Below are positions 9,097 to 18,365 of a stretch of DNA of 64,000 bases, piece after piece (the stretch's first letter is position 1; every line of letters starts with the position of its first letter). This DNA is from Oscillospiraceae bacterium (GTDB taxonomy: Bacteria; Bacillota; Clostridia; Oscillospirales; Oscillospiraceae). The translations under genes and the position numbers were made by a program. The notes under the pieces were generated by a model that did no database searches, was not told the DNA's origin, and was given only the letters and a program-made list of their open reading frames with translations. Location: the NCBI GenBank assembly GCA_902767915.1, contig CACXJE010000001.1, forward strand, positions 1-64,000. Reading direction: 5' to 3'.

Positions 9097-10350
9097 TTAC
9101 GCATGATTACCGACAGCCGCAGGTGCTTCAGGCTCCGCTTCTTCCGTCGGGCGAATCAGCAGCATTGCCAAAAGTGCCCAGAGCACGGTACTTCGAACGC
9201 CGTTGTGTGTCACACAATATGCCAGAATACCGGAAAAACACAGCAGGCTGCGTGCGTATCTTTTCTTTGTAAACAGGGCCGTTGTCATAATCCATGCCAT
9301 CATCAAAACCCCGATAATGCCATAGCTTACCAGAAAACTGGCGTACAGCGAATGTACTTCTTTTCCCCGCATTGCGGTGAACCTGAAATATGAGCCCTCT
9401 CCGACGCCGGTTACAATCCAGGATCCGATCTCTCTGATCCGATCATAGCCTCTTCCCGTTCCAAGATCCGAATCGTTTTCCGTAGTAATCGCCCCGAGGC
9501 GCTTTCGCAGGGTCACAATAAACGGTTTGCTGTTCAGATATTCCCAGTCTGCATACATGATAATATATACAACCGCTGCTACCACGATTATGGACAGCAG
9601 AACTGACAAAAGCTTGGACGATCCGACACGATCTCTGGAATTCACAAAATAGGCAAAGAGCAGTATCGTACTGGATACAATGCTGGCCTTTGACAGTGAG
9701 AGCATCGTCATTCCAAGACAAATCACAACAACAAAAAGGCGTACCGGCGGTTTAATTTCTTTCGCAAAAAACGTCACAACCGACATGCCGATAATGCAGA
9801 AATATCCGAGCTGATTGGGATTGTTGAAGAAGCCGGTTGCCCGCCCGGTCCCTCTGTATTGGAGCACCACGCCGATCATTGCAATGATGACCGACAGGAT
9901 GGTCCCGGTCAAATACAGTCTCAGCGTATAGGAAAACCCCTTGAGGCTGCGGAGCTGCATAACCGTGATACATACGAGAAAATTAAAAATATAATACAAA
10001 TTGTTTTTCAGAAGCGACATGTCCAATACTCTTGTTGACTGGGTCTGCTCACTGAAAAAGTTGAGAAGATTCACAACAAACTGGTAGAGGAGACAGATCG
10101 TAAACCATACAAGCCATTTTTTCTCCAGGGGGGTCTGAAACACCGGACCTCCCCTGAAAATCAGCAGCCCAAACAAAAGGACAAACAGCAAATCAGACAC
10201 CTGTACAGACCCTGAGCTGCGTAAATACAACGGCTTTGTGGCCAACGCCAGGACAAACAGGAATTCCCGCATTGTCATCTGGGCAAAAAAGGATGCCTTC
10301 GTTTGGTGATTCTGCACCGAGTTTTTCGGCTCAAGTTTTTGACTGTACAT
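9097..10350 (-). CDS. O-antigen ligase/polymerase family membrane protein (Wzy-type)
   Basis: 417 residues with 10-12 hydrophobic segments. It has two landmarks of the Wzy_C/WaaL family: RATGFFNNPNQLGYF in the middle and EVHSLYASFLVSYGIIG near the C-terminus, with a large charged extracytoplasmic loop between them. The probable role is polymerising flipped repeat units on the outer face of the membrane. In a Gram-positive organism a ligase role is also possible. An AGGGTG ribosome site precedes the ATG. It lies within the polysaccharide operon, 103 bases after the nucleotidyltransferase. Confidence 0.85.
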   Translation of the reverse strand: MYSQKLEPKNSVQNHQTKASFFAQMTMREFLFVLALATKPLYLRSSGSVQVSDLLFVLLFGLLIFRGGPVFQTPLEKKWLVWFTICLLYQFVVNLLNFFSEQTQSTRVLDMSLLKNNLYYIFNFLVCITVMQLRSLKGFSYTLRLYLTGTILSVIIAMIGVVLQYRGTGRATGFFNNPNQLGYFCIIGMSVVTFFAKEIKPPVRLFVVVICLGMTMLSLSKASIVSSTILLFAYFVNSRDRVGSSKLLSVLLSIIVVAAVVYIIMYADWEYLNSKPFIVTLRKRLGAITTENDSDLGTGRGYDRIREIGSWIVTGVGEGSYFRFTAMRGKEVHSLYASFLVSYGIIGVLMMAWIMTTALFTKKRYARSLLCFSGILAYCVTHNGVRSTVLWALLAMLLIRPTEEAEPEAPAAVGNHA

Positions 10351-10453
10351 AATTGATACACCCTGAATTGATTCTCTTACGCTTCACAAAGGGTTCAAAT
10401 CCGAAAACTGACGAAGCGAAACACCGCAAGCCTGTTTTTCCGCGGTCGAATGA

Positions 10454-11671
10454 TCATTCCTCGAATAAGCGAAGCTGCTTGTACAGCTTTTCTCTCTCCT
10501 TTGCGCTCTGGGCCAGCTCACGCAGCTTTACCGGCTCACCCGGAACGTGTTTTCCGGATTTGCGGTATTTTATGCCAACCTTGATCCAGCCCACCGGCAG
10601 CAAAACCGGTACTTTCTCCGTGATCGGAAGGGCCAACTGCGCTTTTCTGTTCAGGAACCGAATCATGTGCCTGAACCCGCTTCTCCCGTCAATCTCACGG
10701 GTTTTCTCATCCCGCAGCAGCTTTGACTCCATCAGCCGCTTGCCGTCCTTCACGCCGAAGTTTCCCCCGGCAAAAATATCGGCAAGAATACTTCCGGCCA
10801 ATTCCGAAGAAACGTCTCCACAGAAGGCTCTCTGCGCACATCCGAAAAAATGGACGCCCACAGCGGTCAGAACCTTTGCGAACTGCCAGAGCCCCATCTG
10901 GTTCAAAGCGTCTTCAAATTGCGCACAAAATTTCTCTTCCGGCATTGAGAAAACAAAAACAAGCCAGTCCATCAGATGCCGCAGTCCGATGCCGCCGGCG
11001 GACAGATGATTTGCCGTATGAAGCAGCAGAATCAGTCCATGATGGAATGCGTCCGGGAGATACATCGAGCCCCGCTCGGTTTGGAACAACTTCCGTTTTT
11101 CAAGCAGATCGTCAAATCGACTTCTGATCTTTCCGTCATCCTCCGCAGGAACCCCGGAAGGAAGCCAATGGACCTCAAATTCCACACGGTCCTTGGTAAA
11201 CGTCCAGTGATGAGAATGGTCCAGATTGGACACAGCGAAGCCTTTATCTGTCAGAAACGACCGAACAGCCTCCATGGAATCCTTCCCGACATACAGATCC
11301 ACATCGCCCATGGTCCGCAGCTCCGGAACGGCATAGTATTGGCCGGAGGCGCAGCCCTTGATGATCGTATATGGAATCCCGGCCTCCGTCATCAGCTCGT
11401 GGGCCAGATAGTGCTGCCCAAACACGTTCAGATTATTGGCAAGGTGTTTCTGAAATCTGATTTTCCATTTCGGATTCAGCCGATTCCCGTCCTGCTGCGA
11501 CAGAGATCGATATACATAAGGAAAAACAGCCTGTTTTTCAGCCTCTTCCAGAACAAGGTCCAAATCAGCTTCGACGGATCCGGGGTATGGAACGTCAAAC
11601 AGTGCATTAGCGAGCAGTGAAATCACGGCAGATTCCACCGGCGAAAATTGTTTGTTGCGCATTTCCTTCAT
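10454..11671 (-). CDS. Nucleotidyltransferase-fold family protein of the polysaccharide operon
   Basis: 405 residues. It matches the NTP_transf_5-like family (PF14907) by the region KGCASGQYY followed by LRTMGDVDLYVGK, where G-D-x-D would bind metal, and a helical, His-rich C-terminal half (LLLHTANHL). Function within polysaccharide clusters is not established. The family is recurrent next to capsule, lasso-peptide and PqqD-type genes. An ATG 20 codons upstream (11731) is also open, and would abut the epimerase stop, but the AAGGA site fits 11671 better. Start choice is moderately sure. Confidence 0.7.
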   Translation of the reverse strand: MKEMRNKQFSPVESAVISLLANALFDVPYPGSVEADLDLVLEEAEKQAVFPYVYRSLSQQDGNRLNPKWKIRFQKHLANNLNVFGQHYLAHELMTEAGIPYTIIKGCASGQYYAVPELRTMGDVDLYVGKDSMEAVRSFLTDKGFAVSNLDHSHHWTFTKDRVEFEVHWLPSGVPAEDDGKIRSRFDDLLEKRKLFQTERGSMYLPDAFHHGLILLLHTANHLSAGGIGLRHLMDWLVFVFSMPEEKFCAQFEDALNQMGLWQFAKVLTAVGVHFFGCAQRAFCGDVSSELAGSILADIFAGGNFGVKDGKRLMESKLLRDEKTREIDGRSGFRHMIRFLNRKAQLALPITEKVPVLLPVGWIKVGIKYRKSGKHVPGEPVKLRELAQSAKEREKLYKQLRLFEE

Positions 11672-11734
11672 ATACCGGATTCCTTTCTTTTGATTCGGTC
11701 TGATGCTCACAGTCGAGGCGCAAGGCTTCATACG

Positions 11735-12709
11735 TCAAAGATGGTCCTTGTACCAGTTGATGGCCTCCCGGATGCCCCGGTCAAAGCTCCAATCGGGATC
11801 ATAGCCCAGAAGCCTTCTGGCCTTGCTGATATCTGCATTGCTGTGCTTGATGTCCCCTGCCCGATCCGGGCCGAAGCTCGGCTCCACGTCCAGGCCGAGG
11901 GCGGCGGTCAGGCCGTAATAGATGTCGATCAGATACTCCCGGCCGCCATAGGCCACGTTGAAGGCTTCCCCCGCCGCCTCGGAGGGAGCCAGGCAGGCCT
12001 TCAGATTGGCCTCGATGACGTTCTCGATATAGGTAAAGTCCCGGCTCTGGCGGCCGTCACCGTTGATGGTGGGCGTTTCGCCGTGGAGCAGCTGCTTCAG
12101 GAATTTGGGAATCACCGCCGCATAGGCCCCGTTGGGGTCCTGCCGGCGGCCGAAGACGTTGAAATACCGCAGCCCCACGGTCTCCAGACCGTAGTGCCGG
12201 GTGTACTGCTTGGCCCATTCCTCGTCACAGCGCTTGGTCAAAGCATAGGGAGACAGCAGGTTGCCCTCCCGGCCCTCCGTCTTCGGCAGGTTCGGCTCAT
12301 CGCCGTAAACCGAGCTGGAGGAGGCATAGACAAACCGCTTGACGCCGCTCTGACGGGCGGCCTCCAGCATGTTCAGCGTGCCCTGAATGTTATTGGCACA
12401 GTAGAACAGGGGCATCTCGATGGACCGGGGTACGGACCCCCAGGCTGCCTGGTTCAGCACGTAATCCACACCCTCGCAGGCCTTCAGGCAGGTATTCAGG
12501 TCCTTGATATCGCCCTTGATAAAGCTGTAGTTCGGGTGATCCAGAAACAGCTCCACGTTCTCCTGCTTGCCGGTGGACAGATCGTCCAGACAGCGAACCC
12601 GGCAGCCCAGCTTCAAAATTGCCTCGCAAAGATTTGACCCGATAAACCCGGCCCCGCCGGTCACCAGGAACAGACTGTTTTCCGGGAATTTAAGCGTTTG
12701 ATAGCCCAT
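11735..12709 (-). CDS. UDP-N-acetylhexosamine(uronate) 4-epimerase, WbpP/TviC-like
   Basis: 324-residue extended SDR enzyme. It has the Rossmann motif GGAGFIG (residues 18-24), the SSSSVYG segment, and the catalytic pair Tyr155/Lys159 in YALTK. The segment GRRQDPNGAYAAVIPKF is typical of WbpP/TviC/WbgU, which act on N-acetylated UDP-sugars. It follows a TviB-like dehydrogenase by 42 bases. As in the Vi-antigen pathway, the pair would convert UDP-GlcNAc to UDP-GlcNAcA and then UDP-GalNAcA, the latter by this epimerase. A GGAGGAG ribosome site precedes the ATG. Substrate is inferred from context. Confidence 0.85.
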   Translation of the reverse strand: MGYQTLKFPENSLFLVTGGAGFIGSNLCEAILKLGCRVRCLDDLSTGKQENVELFLDHPNYSFIKGDIKDLNTCLKACEGVDYVLNQAAWGSVPRSIEMPLFYCANNIQGTLNMLEAARQSGVKRFVYASSSSVYGDEPNLPKTEGREGNLLSPYALTKRCDEEWAKQYTRHYGLETVGLRYFNVFGRRQDPNGAYAAVIPKFLKQLLHGETPTINGDGRQSRDFTYIENVIEANLKACLAPSEAAGEAFNVAYGGREYLIDIYYGLTAALGLDVEPSFGPDRAGDIKHSNADISKARRLLGYDPDWSFDRGIREAINWYKDHL

Positions 12710-12751
12710 CTCCGTCTCCTCCGATCCTCCTGCGGGCCTCTCACCCGCCGA

Positions 12752-14062
12752 TTACAGTCTCCAATAGCCGTAGCCAGCCGCTTCGAGGCTGCTTCTGTCA
12801 AACAGCCCCTTGATGTCCAGCAGGACCTTCCGGCCGGGCCCGAACATGCGATCCAGGTCGGAACTCGTGAGCCCGCTGAATTCTCGGTGGCCCACTGCGA
12901 TGATCACCGCATCCATGCAGCGGATCTGCTCCATCGGAACAAACTCCACGCCGTAGATGCGCTTGGCCTCCGCCGGATCCGCCACGGGATCTGCGATCAG
13001 CGGTTCGATATCGTACTCCCGAAGCTCCCGGACAATGTCATAGACCTTGCTGTTCCGGGTATCGGGACAGTTTTCCTTAAACGTAAAGCCGAGAATGGCG
13101 ACCTTGGCCTGCTTGACGGGCTTGTCCGCCGCGATCAGATTCTTCACGCAGTTTTCCGCGACATACTTACCCATGTCGTCGTTGATTCTGCGTCCTGCAA
13201 GGATCACCTGGCTGTGGTAGCCCATCATCTCCGCCTTATAGGTCAGATAATAGGGGTCCACGCCGATGCAGTGGCCGCCCACCAGGCCGGGATAGAATTT
13301 CAGAAAGTTCCACTTGGTCCCGGCAGCCTCCAGAACGGATTTCGTGTCGATCCCCATCTTGTTGAAGATGATGGACAGCTCGTTCATAAAGGCGATGTTG
13401 ATGTCCCGCTGGCTGTTTTCGATCACCTTGGCGGCCTCCGCCACCTTGATGCTCGGCGCCCGGTGCACCCCGGCCTCCACCACCAGCTCATAGACCTTGG
13501 CCACGCAGTCCAGGGTCTCCGCGTCCATGCCGGAAACGATTTTCTTGATGGATTCCAGGCGATGAACTTTGTCGCCCGGGTTGATCCGCTCGGGCGAATA
13601 GCCCACCTTGAAGTCCACGCCGCACTTCAGACCGGATTCCCGCTCCAGGATCGGCACGCAGACCTCCTCGGTGACGCCGGGATAAACGGTGGATTCAAAC
13701 ACCACCACGGAACCCGGGGTCAGATTGCGGCCCAGGATGGCGCTGGCGCTCTCCACAGGACGCAGGTCCGGCGTGTGGTCGTCGTTGACTGGGGTCGGAA
13801 CCGCCACAATGTGGAATTTTGCCTCCCGCAGACGGGCTTCATCCGCGGTGAAGTCCACGGAGGATGCGGCAATGGCCTCATCCCCTACCTCACGGGTAGG
13901 GTCGATGCCCTGTTTATATAATGCGATCTTTTTTTCGTTCAGGTCGAAGCCGATCACCTGCACCTTCCTTGCAAAGGCTACGGCGATGGGCATGCCCACA
14001 TATCCGAGTCCAATCAGGGAGAGCTTTTCCTCTCCGGAAATCAGCCGGTCATAAAGTCTCAT
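12752..14062 (-). CDS. UDP-N-acetylhexosamine 6-dehydrogenase, TviB/WbpO-like
   Basis: 436 residues of the UDP-glucose/GDP-mannose dehydrogenase family, close to the usual length. The NAD-binding motif GLGYVGMPIA is at residues 18-27. VPTPVND and FESTVYPGVTEE follow. The catalytic Cys265 lies in GLVGGHCIGVDPYY. The NSQRDINIAFMNE segment is characteristic of the TviB/WbpO/VipA branch rather than plain UDP-glucose dehydrogenases. It oxidises C6 of a UDP-HexNAc to a uronate with two NAD+. An AGGTGA site precedes the ATG. It lies 189 bases after the GT4 gene, the largest gap in the operon. Confidence 0.88.
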   Translation of the reverse strand: MRLYDRLISGEEKLSLIGLGYVGMPIAVAFARKVQVIGFDLNEKKIALYKQGIDPTREVGDEAIAASSVDFTADEARLREAKFHIVAVPTPVNDDHTPDLRPVESASAILGRNLTPGSVVVFESTVYPGVTEEVCVPILERESGLKCGVDFKVGYSPERINPGDKVHRLESIKKIVSGMDAETLDCVAKVYELVVEAGVHRAPSIKVAEAAKVIENSQRDINIAFMNELSIIFNKMGIDTKSVLEAAGTKWNFLKFYPGLVGGHCIGVDPYYLTYKAEMMGYHSQVILAGRRINDDMGKYVAENCVKNLIAADKPVKQAKVAILGFTFKENCPDTRNSKVYDIVRELREYDIEPLIADPVADPAEAKRIYGVEFVPMEQIRCMDAVIIAVGHREFSGLTSSDLDRMFGPGRKVLLDIKGLFDRSSLEAAGYGYWRL

Positions 14063-14251
14063 GCAATCACCTGTTTGTAGTTTTGTCCGTCAGAGAATCG
14101 GTCGCACTTCATTCCGCACATTCAGCGGCAGGACAATCACCGTCTGCCGCATGGGTGCAAAAACGGATCCGCTAAGCGCAATCCCGGATTTCGTCCGCTC
14201 TGCATATTTCTCCGATGGCACGCGGGCTTCGGGTTTGGGTTCGCCCCTGCA

Positions 14252-15388
14252 TCAGCCATCGACGGGACGGATCTTCATGGCTTCACAGATCGCGGCGTTC
14301 ACCTTTTTGACGTCAAAAATATCTTCCGCCAGCTTGCGGCCGGCGCTGCCCATTTTCTGAATCGAATCCGGATGCTCCAGGAACCAGCGCATTTTTTCGC
14401 AGACGGCGTCCGCGTCCCGAACCGGAACAAGAAATCCGTTTTCGCCGTCCCGCACCGTTTCCCTGCAGCCCGGCGCGTCGGTTGTAATGACGGCTCTTCC
14501 GCAGGCCATCGCCTCCAGATTCACCTTTGGCGTTCCCTCTCGGTAGGAGGGCAGCACAAACACGCTGCTCTGAGCAAGATACGGCCTGACGTCCTCCTGC
14601 TCGCCGAAATACACAACAGACCCTTCATCCAGGAACGGTTGGAGCTCCTCCGGCTTCAAGGCAGACGGGTTGGAATCAAAGGGGCCAACCAGAAGACATT
14701 TCGCTTCCGGACAGACTGCCTTCAGCTTTCTGCAGGCCATCAGATACTCATAGACGCCTTTGTCCCGGATCAGTCTGCTGGTACACAAAAACGTCGTCTG
14801 CGCCGGCAGCGGCATCACGGAAAACAGCTCGGTATTAACGCCGGAGCCGTGAACCCGCACAACGGCTTGCTTCTTCACAATGCCGTTGCTTCTGAACAGC
14901 GCTTCATCATCTTCATTTTGAAAAAACACCGCGGGGCACTTCCGCAAGGCCAGGCGATACAGCATCACAACACCGGCTCGAAGCAGCTTCTTTTTCAGAG
15001 AGTCCGCAAGGAAGACCGAGCCCACTCCGGCAATCATCGGATAGACCTCTGTGATGCCCAGGCGATTTGCTGCCATGGCGCCGTAAATGATCGTCTTCGC
15101 ATGATATGTAAACACACAGTCCGGCTTTACGTCCTGCAGGTTTTCCCGAATGGAGGCCTCGGTCTTTCGGTCCAGGAAGGGATTCATACCCGTGCGATTG
15201 ACCAGGATCTGTCGGTAGACAATGCCGTACGCGGCAAATTTGTCGGCCCAATCCTTCTCCGGTTCATTTGCGAAGGCGTAGACGCGACATCCCCTGCGCA
15301 AAAACTCCCGCATCATATCCAACCGATACCAAAACAAGGACTTGGTGTGGCTGGAGAGCACAACAACAGTTTTCTGTTCCTTCGTCAA
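14252..15388 (-). CDS. GT4-family glycosyltransferase
   Basis: 378 residues with a GT-B fold. The N-terminal half contains SSHTKSLFWYRLDMMREFLRRG, and the C-terminal half has the nucleotide-sugar motif FVLPSYREGTPKVNLEAMAC with the E-x7-E pattern, then the usual DGENGFLVP. GT4 enzymes of this type (CapM/WbpX-like) add a sugar to the lipid-linked primer on the cytosolic side. It starts with TTG, preceded by AGGGGGA. The preceding gene is the initiating sugar transferase, so this is likely the second glycosylation step. It is the only clear sugar glycosyltransferase in the cluster after the primer. Confidence 0.88.
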   Translation of the reverse strand: MTKEQKTVVVLSSHTKSLFWYRLDMMREFLRRGCRVYAFANEPEKDWADKFAAYGIVYRQILVNRTGMNPFLDRKTEASIRENLQDVKPDCVFTYHAKTIIYGAMAANRLGITEVYPMIAGVGSVFLADSLKKKLLRAGVVMLYRLALRKCPAVFFQNEDDEALFRSNGIVKKQAVVRVHGSGVNTELFSVMPLPAQTTFLCTSRLIRDKGVYEYLMACRKLKAVCPEAKCLLVGPFDSNPSALKPEELQPFLDEGSVVYFGEQEDVRPYLAQSSVFVLPSYREGTPKVNLEAMACGRAVITTDAPGCRETVRDGENGFLVPVRDADAVCEKMRWFLEHPDSIQKMGSAGRKLAEDIFDVKKVNAAICEAMKIRPVDG

Positions 15389-15440
15389 TCTGCTTCCCCC
15401 TGTTTCGTTTGTTCGGGATCAGTCGCAGCCGCCCCGGGCG

Positions 15441-16871
15441 TCAGCCTGCGTTTACGGTTTCTGTTTTACCCTCGGTCTGCTCCGATTCCGCCTCACCGCC
15501 CACATTCAGCGCGGTGACCCTTCCCTCTTCCACACCCTGGGTACTTTCCGCAGTAAAGAATGTTGAGAAGGTCGCAAAGCAGAGCATCAGATCATTCCAA
15601 ATATTCATTTGCTCAATATAGAGCAGATCAAATTCCAGTTTTTCGTGGGGTTCGGTGTTATATCGACCGTAAACCTGGGCATATCCGGTGAGTCCTGCCT
15701 TCACCTGCAGCCGAAGACGGAAGTCCGGCATGATTCTGCAGTATGCCTCCGCAATCTCCGGACGCTCCGGTCGGGGACCGACCACAGACATATCCCCCTT
15801 CAGGATATTAATCAGCTGCGGGAGCTCATCCAGCCGGTATTTCCGGAGGATTCTCCCGACAGGAGTGATCCGGTCATCCCGGTCGCCTGTGGAAAGCCGG
15901 GCAATCCCGTCCTTCTCGGCATCGACCCGCATGGAGCGGAACTTCAGAATCTTGAACTGTTTTCCGTCCTTGGTCAATCTGGTCTGCTTATATATGGCAG
16001 GGCCGTGATCGTAGAGTCGGATCGCCAACGCGGTTACAAGCATCAGCGGACCGGCCAATAACAGAGACAAACCGGAAAACGCGATATCAAAAGACCGCTT
16101 CAGAAACGCATACCCGGGGTAAAGGGATTTGCGGCTGATGTTGAGGACCGGCGTATCAAAGGCCTTGATATGGACGCCCTCCCGCATCAGCATATCTCCA
16201 ATGTGGGGAAGCACAAACGCCGTGATATCCCGTTCCTTGCAATATTTCAGAATGCCGTTTCGGCAGCGGGAGTTCACGCCGGTGATAAAAATCGCGTCGT
16301 AGGGCTCCAGCTGGTCCTGTATCTCCGCAAAGCTGCCGTCAAAACGCAGCTTTCGTACAATGCGAAACAGCTTCGCGATCGGTTTTCCGGAAATATCCCC
16401 GAATCGACGGAGGTCAATCTCACTGCGATAAATCAGGATCGTCTTCTTGACCGGCGTGATCCGGAAAAACAGCTTTGTGGCAAGCCAGGACCAGATGACG
16501 TCCACAATCGCCTGGACCGCCAGCATCGGCAGGAAGATCCAGGGCGCCCGGAAGCTCATCCAGCCGATGGAGACCGCCAGATACAGAATCACCAGGCTGA
16601 AAACCTGTGCCGAAAGCTGTCCGAAGACCAGCGTCCTGATTTTGGAATACCCCAACAGATAAGAATTATAGGTCCGGTGGAACCAGTAGAGCATCAAACC
16701 ATAGCCGACTGTCACAAAGATATTGTATCGGAAGCCGTACGAATGCAGCTTATGGAAAGAGCCGTACCGGAAAAGCAGCCAGAACACAAAAAAAACTACC
16801 ACAGACAAGACGATATGAAGCAGCTTCATTGCCTGCAGCTTATATGTAGTTTTGACTCTGTTCTGATTCAT
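15441..16871 (-). CDS. Initiating polyprenyl-phosphate sugar-1-phosphate transferase
   Basis: 476 residues. Four N-terminal membrane segments (about 15-125) and a CoA-binding-like domain are followed by one more membrane segment and the bacterial sugar transferase domain (PF02397). Its hallmarks are KRSFDIAFSGLSLLL, KILKFRSMRVDAE, and RKYRLDELPQLINILKGDMS followed by VVGPRPE. It loads the first sugar-phosphate onto undecaprenyl phosphate. First gene of the polysaccharide operon, about 70 bases downstream of a consensus promoter. A TTG 11 codons upstream is in frame, but the G-rich ribosome site (GGTGGGGGG) supports ATG at 16871. The C-terminal 35 residues are a Glu/Thr-rich tail. Confidence 0.9.
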   Translation of the reverse strand: MNQNRVKTTYKLQAMKLLHIVLSVVVFFVFWLLFRYGSFHKLHSYGFRYNIFVTVGYGLMLYWFHRTYNSYLLGYSKIRTLVFGQLSAQVFSLVILYLAVSIGWMSFRAPWIFLPMLAVQAIVDVIWSWLATKLFFRITPVKKTILIYRSEIDLRRFGDISGKPIAKLFRIVRKLRFDGSFAEIQDQLEPYDAIFITGVNSRCRNGILKYCKERDITAFVLPHIGDMLMREGVHIKAFDTPVLNISRKSLYPGYAFLKRSFDIAFSGLSLLLAGPLMLVTALAIRLYDHGPAIYKQTRLTKDGKQFKILKFRSMRVDAEKDGIARLSTGDRDDRITPVGRILRKYRLDELPQLINILKGDMSVVGPRPERPEIAEAYCRIMPDFRLRLQVKAGLTGYAQVYGRYNTEPHEKLEFDLLYIEQMNIWNDLMLCFATFSTFFTAESTQGVEEGRVTALNVGGEAESEQTEGKTETVNAG

Positions 16872-16946
16872 AATTGCCCCCCACCATACTGAAAAAATTG
16901 ACAAGGCGCTATTTTCCCAAAATATATGATTTCATTAATCCAAGCT

Positions 16947-16975
16947 ATTTTACACCAATTTTTTACTCCTGTCAA
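16947..16975 (-). promoter_or_regulatory. Sigma-A promoter of the polysaccharide operon
   Basis: Read on the minus strand, TTGACA (16970-16975), a 17-nt spacer and TAAAAT (16947-16952) match the vegetative consensus at 11 of 12 positions. Transcription should begin near 16940, about 70 nt before the ATG at 16871. Confidence 0.85.
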
Positions 16976-17011
16976 TCGTCAGCATTTGGCAAAAATCCCG
17001 CTATGAAATGG

Positions 17012-17082
17012 TTTTTTCGTGAAGAACCCCCATCCTCCCGCATGATCGGAGGATGGGGTTGAATAAAAATCTTCACGAAAAA
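17012..17082 (-). terminator. Nested inverted repeat, probable terminator or leader element between two operons
   Basis: An inner G/C stem (CCCCATCCTCC with GGAGGATGGGG) sits inside an outer stem (TTTTTCGTGAAG with CTTCACGAAAAA). Read leftward, it lies just past the stop of the U32 peptidase gene and about 40 bases before the polysaccharide promoter, so it most simply ends the upstream operon. The inner stem is followed by TTCTTCACG rather than a clean T-run. The outer stem is unusual. Confidence 0.6.
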
Positions 17083-17104
17083 TACACACAATTCGAGCAA
17101 GCTC

Positions 17105-18334
17105 TCAGGGTTGCGCCGGCTTGGGCGTCAGCGCAACCGCATGCCGGAGGATCGACCAGGCGGGGACCTGGCAGGGCAGCTGCATCCGGAACACCATCTG
17201 GGGTGTGCGGACCTCGGTCAACGGATTTCCCTCAACGTCGGTAAAGCCAGGGGATATGAGCGTAAAGGGCTTCCGGTCCGGGCCGACGAGCTCGATCTCG
17301 TCTCCGGCGGAAAATTTATTGCGCAGGGACAAAGTGGCCAGACCGTCTTCATCGCAGTCTGTGACAATGGCCACCACCTGATAGTCCCGGATGTAGCGGG
17401 AGTCCTCATAATACTGCCCAGGCTGGCCGTAGAAAAAGCCGGTGGAATAGTGCCGGTGAGAAACCTTCTCCACCTCGTTCCGCCAGACCGGATCCACAGG
17501 CTCCCCTGCCCCGACGGCGTCGATCACATGCCGGTAGGCGCCGGTCACGATGGCAGCGTAGTAGGCGGATTTCGCCCGGCCTTCGATCTTCAGGCAGTCC
17601 ACGCCGACCTTCATCAGATCATCAATGTGGTCGATCATGCACATATCCTTGGAATTCATGATGAAGGTGCCTTTTTCATCCTCAAACACCGGGAAATACT
17701 CCCCGGGCCGTTTTTCCTCCATCAGATAATACTGATATCGGCAGGGCTGGGCGCAGGCGCCGCGATTGGAATCCCGGCCGGTCATGTAGTTGGAAAGCAG
17801 GCACCGTCCGGACCAGGACACACACATGGCCCCGTGGGCAAATACCTCCAGCTCCAGCTCCGCAGGCGTCTTGGCGCGGATCTCCGCGATCTCCTCCAGA
17901 GACAGCTCCCGGGCCAGCACCACCCGCTTCGCCCCAAGGTCGTACCAGGCACGGGCAGAGGCATAGTTGGAGATGGACACCTGGGTGGAAATGTGCCGCT
18001 CGCAGTTCGGCGCATATTGCTCAGCCATCCGGAAGGCACCCAGATCCGCCAGGATCAGAGCGTCCACGCCCACGTCGTTCAACTGCTCCAGGTGGGCGGG
18101 GAGCGCAGGCAGCTCCCCGTTGCGGGCCAGCGTATTGACCGTCACGTGAACCCTGACCCCATGGTCATGGGCCAGGCGGACAGCCGCCGGGAGCTCCTCC
18201 GGGGCGAAATTCCCTGCAAAGGACCGCATGCCGAAGCTGGTGCCCGCCAGGTACACCGCGTCAGCGCCGTACCGGACCGCCATGTTCAGTTTTTCCATAT
18301 CCCCTGCCGGGGCCAAGAGTTCTGGTTTCTTCAT
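17105..18334 (-). CDS. trhP: U32-family tRNA hydroxylation protein (TrhP-like)
   Basis: 409 residues, full length for the collagenase-like U32 family. It starts ELLAPAGDMEKL, then has AHGAMCVSWSGRCLLSNYM, NRGACAQPCRY and the family signature region around EGRAKSAYYAAIV. The conserved Cys residues may hold an Fe-S cluster. YegQ/TrhP-type members are needed for prephenate-dependent 5-hydroxyuridine formation at the tRNA wobble position. In Bacillus subtilis the homologues sit next to the mltG homologue yrrL, and here mltG lies 31 bases upstream, which supports TrhP over RlhA-type functions. Older names call it a protease. The ribosome site is weak. Confidence 0.82.
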   Translation of the reverse strand: MKKPELLAPAGDMEKLNMAVRYGADAVYLAGTSFGMRSFAGNFAPEELPAAVRLAHDHGVRVHVTVNTLARNGELPALPAHLEQLNDVGVDALILADLGAFRMAEQYAPNCERHISTQVSISNYASARAWYDLGAKRVVLARELSLEEIAEIRAKTPAELELEVFAHGAMCVSWSGRCLLSNYMTGRDSNRGACAQPCRYQYYLMEEKRPGEYFPVFEDEKGTFIMNSKDMCMIDHIDDLMKVGVDCLKIEGRAKSAYYAAIVTGAYRHVIDAVGAGEPVDPVWRNEVEKVSHRHYSTGFFYGQPGQYYEDSRYIRDYQVVAIVTDCDEDGLATLSLRNKFSAGDEIELVGPDRKPFTLISPGFTDVEGNPLTEVRTPQMVFRMQLPCQVPAWSILRHAVALTPKPAQP

Positions 18335-18365
18335 ATTCTTGTTTTGTTCTTTCTCGGGTCACAGA

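Noticed and set aside
10380..10440. tRNA-like GGTTCAAATCC sequence
   Set aside because: Flanking bases cannot form the T-arm or acceptor stem; no tRNA fold.
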